A stretch of 21,887 nt of DNA. Origin: Bacteroidales bacterium (lineage in GTDB: Bacteria > Bacteroidota > Bacteroidia > Bacteroidales > WCHB1-69). The translations under genes and the position numbers were made by a program. The notes under the pieces were generated by a model. It had not been told where the DNA came from and did not search any database. It worked only from the letters and a program-made list of their open reading frames with translations. Positions 17,714 through 21,887 of the stretch are shown here, piece by piece; the first letter of the stretch is position 1, and the number at the start of each line of letters is the position of its first letter. The stretch lies in contig JAKSMH010000002.1 in assembly GCA_024400715.1 (NCBI GenBank), positions 1-21,887 on the forward strand, in the 5' to 3' direction.

Positions 17714-18970
17714 TTATTTTACTTCACTTTCAATATTACCCTTGAATAATCGGGTAGTGAGAATATCTCCACTTTTGATTTGTTTGGCTTGCGTAACCGC
17801 TTTGCCATTCAATAACGTAATGCTGTATCCTCGTTTCAGCACATTGTCCGGGTGCAGAAGCTGAATGTGTTCTTTGAGTGCCTGCAAATCCTTTTTTTGG
17901 TTTTCGATGATATTTTTCGCAGACAATTTCATCATATTCTGCAAGTTGTCCAATTTACTCTTTTCGTGAGTGATAAAGCGTGTGGTAATTAGGCGGTGGT
18001 TGTTTTCAATTTGCGACAATTTATGTTTTTCCTGTTCCAATATGCTCATCACGCATTGGCGCATTTGATCTTGCAGTTCTTCAACTTGAATGGCAAAATC
18101 GTGAAACTTTTGGATTAGGAAATAGGCTACTTCAGTAGGCGTGATTTTGTTGGCAAAAGCTACCATATCGGTCACGCTTTCGTTCGTGGAATGTCCAATT
18201 CCTGAAATGATAGGTAAGGGAAAAGTGGCTACTTTGTGTGCCAGCGTATAGTCGTCATAACAACTAAGGCCGACATCGCCGCCGCCGCCACGAATGATGA
18301 CCACGCAATCAAAATCTTGTTTTCGCTTTTCTATTTCCTCCAATCTGGCACTAATGGTGCTGATGGCTTTGTCACCCTGTAAAATAGATGTAAATAGCTC
18401 ACATTCAAAGCAATAATTCCAATTATTGTCTTTCAGACTAATGATAAAATCACTATAACCCTTGCTGGTTTCCACCGAAATAATAGCAATGCGTTTGGGT
18501 AAAAGCGGTAGTTGCAGACTTTTGTTGGCTGAAAAAACGCCCTCTTGCTTGAGTTTGTTAATGACTGCCAATTTGTTCTTCATCAATTCTCCCAAGGTGT
18601 AGGTGGGTTCAATATCCTGGATATATAGTCCCAAGCCGTATTGTGGATTGAATTCGATGGTGGCTAAACAAAGAATGTTGATATTGTCTTTGAGTTTTTC
18701 GCCTGTAATCTTGACAAATTTCTCATTGATGGCTTCCACTTGTGTTTTCCAAATGACCGCCCTCATTTGAGTGATAATCTTATCGCCTTCTTTTTCAACA
18801 AGTTCTGGAAAGCAATGCCCTGAATGGGGATAGGCATTTAATTTGAGGAGTTCCGCCTTTATATAGTAAGCTCTTGTATAAGTCTTATTGATAATGGACT
18901 TGATACTTTTTGAGATTTCGGACAGACTGTAAACGGGTTTGTCGATAAAGGTTTCGCGTTGATTATCCAC
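17714..18970 (-). CDS. xseA: Exodeoxyribonuclease VII large subunit (XseA)
   Basis: A 418-residue XseA, the catalytic subunit of the single-strand exonuclease VII, which degrades single-stranded DNA from both ends. It has an N-terminal OB-fold domain (about residues 12-115), a catalytic domain with VVIIRGGGG (Arg227) and GIGHSTNESVTDMVAF (His260), then a long C-terminal coiled coil. The conserved GHxTD motif reads GHSTN here, with Asn263 replacing the usual Asp. The start is GTG, overlapping the pyrC TAG by one base (TAGTG on the minus strand), so translation is probably coupled to pyrC. The small subunit gene xseB, often directly downstream, is absent: mutS occupies that position. Confidence 0.93.
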   Translation of the reverse strand: MDNQRETFIDKPVYSLSEISKSIKSIINKTYTRAYYIKAELLKLNAYPHSGHCFPELVEKEGDKIITQMRAVIWKTQVEAINEKFVKITGEKLKDNINILCLATIEFNPQYGLGLYIQDIEPTYTLGELMKNKLAVINKLKQEGVFSANKSLQLPLLPKRIAIISVETSKGYSDFIISLKDNNWNYCFECELFTSILQGDKAISTISARLEEIEKRKQDFDCVVIIRGGGGDVGLSCYDDYTLAHKVATFPLPIISGIGHSTNESVTDMVAFANKITPTEVAYFLIQKFHDFAIQVEELQDQMRQCVMSILEQEKHKLSQIENNHRLITTRFITHEKSKLDNLQNMMKLSAKNIIENQKKDLQALKEHIQLLHPDNVLKRGYSITLLNGKAVTQAKQIKSGDILTTRLFKGNIESEVK

Positions 18971-20157
18971 TAATAAATCCTTCCTTTGCTAATGGTGTGT
19001 ATAATTTTTCCAAAAACTTCCTTACCATTGAAAGGGGTGTTTTTGCCTTTTGATAGAAATTCATCAGAATTGATGACGAACTGCATGTCCAAATCAGTGA
19101 TGACCAAGTCTGCTTGTTGTCCAGCGACAATTTGCCCTTTATTTAATCGCATCATTTTTGAAGGATTGGTGGACATCAATTGTACTAACTTTTGAAGAGA
19201 AATAAATCCGCCTTTGACCAGTTTGGTAAAGCATAGTGGGAAAGCAACTTCCAAGCCCACCATTCCGGGAGAACCATTGCGCTTATCTTCGGCAGTGTGG
19301 GGGGCGTGATCCGTGGCAATGGCGCAAACTACGCCAGTTTGAATGCCTTTGACAAGAGCGTCAATATCTTCTTGTTCGCGGAAAGGTGGATTTACACGAT
19401 AATGGTTGACCTCGTTGCCAGTAGCGGAAAGATGGTGTGGGGTAACTTCACAACTGACTCGCAATCCCTTGACTTGGGCTTCGGCAATGGCTTCAATGGC
19501 TTCTTTCGTGCTGACATGGCAAAAATGAATGCATCCGTCGGTCTTTTCGCATAGTTTGATGTCACGGAAAGTCATATTGTTTTCGGCAATACGCATATCG
19601 GTAGCACTGTAACGACTGTCTTCGGCGTGACACATAATGGTGATGTTTTTTTCTTTGCAGATACGGAAAATTTCCTCCATCAAATCGTCATCTTGAACGC
19701 CTTTCCCATCATCGGTGACAAAGAGAATCTCATTTTTTTTCAATGCTTTAAGATGTTCAATGTCTTTGCCTTCTAAATTTTGGGTCATACTTAAGGTTTG
19801 GTTGGCAAAAATCAATCCAATTTCTTCCACTCTGCGTTCAACGTCCTTTACGATTTCCATAGAACTGCAAGTCGGTTTGGTATTGGGCATAAGATTAACG
19901 GCGGTATAGCCCCCGTGAATGGCGGCACGGCTGCCTGTGCCAACATCTTCTTTGTGAGTTAAACCCGGGTCGCGGAAGTGTACGTGTAAGTCGGTGAAAG
20001 CGGGAAGTAGATGGTAATTTGTATCGGAATAATCTATAACTTCTTCGTTTTCAGCATTTAAATTGATTCCAACCTCATCAATGAGTTCGTTTTTGATGCG
20101 TATGTCTCCAACAAAATCCTGTTTGTCATCAACAATATGAATATTCTTTAAAAGCAT
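18970..20157 (-). CDS. pyrC: Dihydroorotase (PyrC, type I)
   Basis: A 395-residue dihydroorotase, which cyclises carbamoyl-aspartate to dihydroorotate in de novo pyrimidine synthesis. The zinc-binding pair His58-X-His60 lies in DLHVHFRDPG; later metal and active-site motifs are HAEDS, HFCHVS and the catalytic Asp283 in ATDHAPHT. The length and the FRDPG signature fit the allantoinase-like type I class. The frame runs open to 20295, but I start at the ATG at 20157 (MLLKNIHIVDD), because the extension has no dihydroorotase character and runs across both divergent promoters. A -7 element lies 17 bases upstream. xseA follows with a one-base overlap. Confidence 0.95.
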   Translation of the reverse strand: MLLKNIHIVDDKQDFVGDIRIKNELIDEVGINLNAENEEVIDYSDTNYHLLPAFTDLHVHFRDPGLTHKEDVGTGSRAAIHGGYTAVNLMPNTKPTCSSMEIVKDVERRVEEIGLIFANQTLSMTQNLEGKDIEHLKALKKNEILFVTDDGKGVQDDDLMEEIFRICKEKNITIMCHAEDSRYSATDMRIAENNMTFRDIKLCEKTDGCIHFCHVSTKEAIEAIAEAQVKGLRVSCEVTPHHLSATGNEVNHYRVNPPFREQEDIDALVKGIQTGVVCAIATDHAPHTAEDKRNGSPGMVGLEVAFPLCFTKLVKGGFISLQKLVQLMSTNPSKMMRLNKGQIVAGQQADLVITDLDMQFVINSDEFLSKGKNTPFNGKEVFGKIIHTISKGRIY

Positions 20158-20173
20158 AAGTTCAAAATTTTTA

Positions 20174-20181
20174 CAAAGATA
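20174..20181 (-). promoter_or_regulatory. Bacteroidota -7 element for pyrC-xseA
   Basis: On the minus strand this reads TATCTTTG, an exact TAnnTTTG match. It ends 17 bases before the pyrC ATG at 20157, which supports that start and excludes the longer open frame. Confidence 0.7.
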
Positions 20182-20207
20182 CATAATTTCAGTGAAAAGT
20201 AAATTTG

Positions 20208-20215
20208 TATTTTTG
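20208..20215 (+). promoter_or_regulatory. Bacteroidota -7 element for the hydroxyacid dehydrogenase gene
   Basis: TATTTTTG within the third copy of GTATTTTTGCA. It ends 19 bases before ATG 20234 and 13 before ATG 20228. The spacing at the two sister promoters (19 and 20 bases) favours 20234. Confidence 0.75.
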
Positions 20216-20233
20216 CAAAAAAATTTAATGCTT

Positions 20234-21169
20234 ATGCCAAAAATACTGATTGTGAATCGTGTGTTGCCGTCTTTGTCGGAACAATTGACGGCCAAAGGCT
20301 ATGAATGTATTACGAACCGGAAAATCACACATGACGAATTTGTGGCAATGCCCGACGAATATGACGGATTAATCATTAGAAATCGTTTTGTAATAGATCA
20401 AGAAGCGATAGATTCAAAACCACATTTGCGATTTGTGATTCGTATCGGCTCCGGTATGGAAAAAATTGACACGGAATATGCGGAAAGCAAAGGAATACGT
20501 TGTTTAAGTACACCTGAAGGCAATGCTAATGCGGTGGCAGAATTGTGTTTGACCTTTTTAATGGCCGCTTTACGGCATCTTACCATTGCCAATCAGGAAG
20601 TTCGACAAGGAGAATGGTTGCGCGAGAAAAACAAGGGAACCGAATTGGCCTCGCAAACGGTGGGAATTATCGGTTACGGCCATACTGGACCTGCCTTTGC
20701 CAAAATACTGAAAATGCTGGGTTGCAAGGTTTTGTGTTACGACCGTTTTCGTTCCAATTATGGCGATGAAAATGCCACAGAAGCTTCATTGGACGAGATT
20801 TTGGAACAATGCAATGTAATTTCTTTGCATATTAATTATCTTCCTGAAAATCATTATTTTATTAATAAAAATCTGATTGAAAAAGCAAAAAATCCATTCA
20901 TTTTCATCAATAGTTCTCGCGGATGGTCTGTCAATACCGCGGATGTGCTTTCAGCATTGAAAACGGGAAAAATTACTTGTGCCTGCCTGGATGTGCTGGA
21001 ATATGAATCCTCGCGGTTACAGATTCCGCCTAAAGACGAATGGGATGACGTAATGCGGGAACTAACGTCAATGGATAATGTGATTCTCACTCCACACGTG
21101 GGTGGTCAAACTTTTGAATCGGAAAGAAGACACGCAGAATTAGCTGTTAAACAGATACTTCAACTTTGA
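20234..21169 (+). CDS. D-2-hydroxyacid dehydrogenase, SerA-like, NAD-dependent
   Basis: A 311-residue D-isomer-specific 2-hydroxyacid dehydrogenase. The nucleotide-binding motif is GYGHTG (Gly147-Gly152), and Asp170 at the end of the next strand suggests NAD rather than NADP. The catalytic set is complete: Arg229 in NSSRG, Glu258 in LDVLEYE and His288 in [17 protein letters not shown] in the N-terminal half is also typical. No C-terminal ACT domain is present. It may be a 3-phosphoglycerate dehydrogenase of serine synthesis, but no serC or serB is nearby, so the substrate is left open. The start is ATG 20234 (MPKILIVN); ATG 20228 is possible, while the open frame to 20192 crosses the promoter. 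Its 3' end overlaps thyA by 23 bases. Confidence 0.9.
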   Translation: MPKILIVNRVLPSLSEQLTAKGYECITNRKITHDEFVAMPDEYDGLIIRNRFVIDQEAIDSKPHLRFVIRIGSGMEKIDTEYAESKGIRCLSTPEGNANAVAELCLTFLMAALRHLTIANQEVRQGEWLREKNKGTELASQTVGIIGYGHTGPAFAKILKMLGCKVLCYDRFRSNYGDENATEASLDEILEQCNVISLHINYLPENHYFINKNLIEKAKNPFIFINSSRGWSVNTADVLSALKTGKITCACLDVLEYESSRLQIPPKDEWDDVMRELTSMDNVILTPHVGGQTFESERRHAELAVKQILQL

Positions 21170-21887
21170 TGTGAGGATCTGGATTATAGTTTTCCAACGA
21201 AAAATCTTCATATTTGAAATCAAAAATAGATTTCACGTCGGGATTAATATGCATAGTAGGCAGTGGCTTTGGCGTGCGTGTGAGTTGCAGTTTGGCTTGT
21301 TCAACGTGGTTGGAGTAAATATGCGCGTCGCCAAAAGTGTGGACAAATTCCTTGGCTTTAAGTCCGCATACTTGGGCAATCATCATCAGCAACAAAGAAT
21401 AGGATGCGATATTGAAGGGAACGCCCAAAAACACGTCTGCGCTGCGTTGATACAATTGGCAGGAAATTTCCCCGTTGTTAACGTAAAATTGAAAGAGAAC
21501 ATGGCAAGGAGGAAGTGCCATTTGGGGAACTTCGCCCACATTCCAAGCGCAAACCATTAATCGGCGAGAATCAGGATTTGTTTTGATTTGTTCGATGAGT
21601 TCTGAAATCTGGTCCACGCTTTTGCCGTCCGCAGTTGCCCACGAACGCCATTGTTTGCCATAAACGGGACCAAGCTCTCCGTTTTCATCGGCCCATTCGT
21701 CCCAAATAGAAACACCATTGTCCTTCAAAAACTTGATGTTGGTTTCACCTTTGAGGAACCAAAGTAGTTCATAAATGATGGAGCGAAGGTGTAATTTTTT
21801 TGTGGTCAGGACAGGAAAACCATCGGCTAAGTTAAAACGCATTTGGTGTCCAAAAACGCTGTAGGTGCCAGTACCGGTACGGTCACT
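21147..21887 (-). CDS. thyA: Thymidylate synthase ThyA (5' partial)
   Basis: Folate-dependent thymidylate synthase, converting dUMP to dTMP. The frame is open to the window edge: upstream of the Met at 21842 it continues as [15 protein letters not shown], the conserved phosphate-binding N-terminal block of ThyA, so that Met is internal and the true start lies beyond 21887. The visible 246 residues include the catalytic Cys (codon 21504-21506) in [12 protein letters not shown], the [20 protein letters not shown] block and [10 protein letters not shown]. The C-terminus ends HIKVEVSV, close to the normal family end. The folA gene often found with thyA is not on the visible side. The stop lies inside the convergent dehydrogenase gene. 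Confidence 0.96.
   Translation of the reverse strand, partial: SDRTGTGTYSVFGHQMRFNLADGFPVLTTKKLHLRSIIYELLWFLKGETNIKFLKDNGVSIWDEWADENGELGPVYGKQWRSWATADGKSVDQISELIEQIKTNPDSRRLMVCAWNVGEVPQMALPPCHVLFQFYVNNGEISCQLYQRSADVFLGVPFNIASYSLLLMMIAQVCGLKAKEFVHTFGDAHIYSNHVEQAKLQLTRTPKPLPTMHINPDVKSIFDFKYEDFSLENYNPDPHIKVEVSV

Noticed and set aside
20158..20295. 46-codon N-terminal extension of dihydroorotase
   Set aside because: It reads through the pyrC promoter and the divergent promoter, and has no similarity to the family; the ATG at 20157 is better.
1..21887. Search for CRISPR arrays, tRNA/rRNA genes, insertion sequences, integrases and toxin-antitoxin or defence genes
   Set aside because: No regularly spaced repeats, no cloverleaf-like segment in the short gaps, and no transposase, integrase, nuclease-defence or toxin motifs were seen. 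The window is a conserved chromosomal region.

Overview
This window is an A+T-rich chromosomal segment from a member of the Bacteroidota, most likely order Bacteroidales. The protein families point there: tandem ExbD genes behind a small membrane protein, PorT-like and Omp85-type outer-membrane barrels, a long IleRS2-type isoleucyl-tRNA synthetase and a Bacteroidota-style ParE. The promoters agree, because several intergenic regions carry the Bacteroidota primary-sigma -7 element TAnnTTTG instead of a TATAAT box. I cannot assign a genus from sequence alone. I see no tRNA, rRNA, CRISPR array, insertion sequence or prophage, and no gap between genes longer than about 165 bases.

Layout. (1) 1-1414, + strand: the end of an ExbB/ExbD-type energy-transduction operon (a membrane protein, ExbD, ExbD) closed by a clear intrinsic terminator. 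(2) 1430-4471, + strand: a YicC-family endoribonuclease, the ribosome-assembly GTPase Der and a secreted PorT-like beta-barrel protein. (3) 4468-9820, - strand: ileS followed by parE, probably one transcript. (4) 9985-13404, + strand: an Omp85-family barrel, a soluble histidine kinase with no sensor domain, then a GT4 glycosyltransferase. (5) 13409-15052, - strand: a membrane GT39/ArnT-like glycosyltransferase. (6) 15104-17707, + strand: mutS. (7) 17714-20157, - strand: pyrC and xseA, overlapping by one base. (8) 20234-21169, + strand: a SerA-like D-2-hydroxyacid dehydrogenase. (9) 21147-21887, - strand: thyA, cut by the window edge.

Most of the content is housekeeping: translation (ileS, der, yicC), DNA topology and repair (parE, mutS, xseA), pyrimidine and thymidylate synthesis (pyrC, thyA) and cell-envelope functions (exbD genes, barrels, glycosyltransferases). 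The packing is tight, with two convergent pairs overlapping at their 3' ends and one TAGTG stop-start junction. The points most worth a second look are the swapped HIGH signature (GIHH) in IleS, the identical promoter core at three divergent junctions, which also fixes three start codons, and the sensorless NtrY-like kinase behind an Omp85 barrel. I did not find a convincing undescribed defence or mobile system here.
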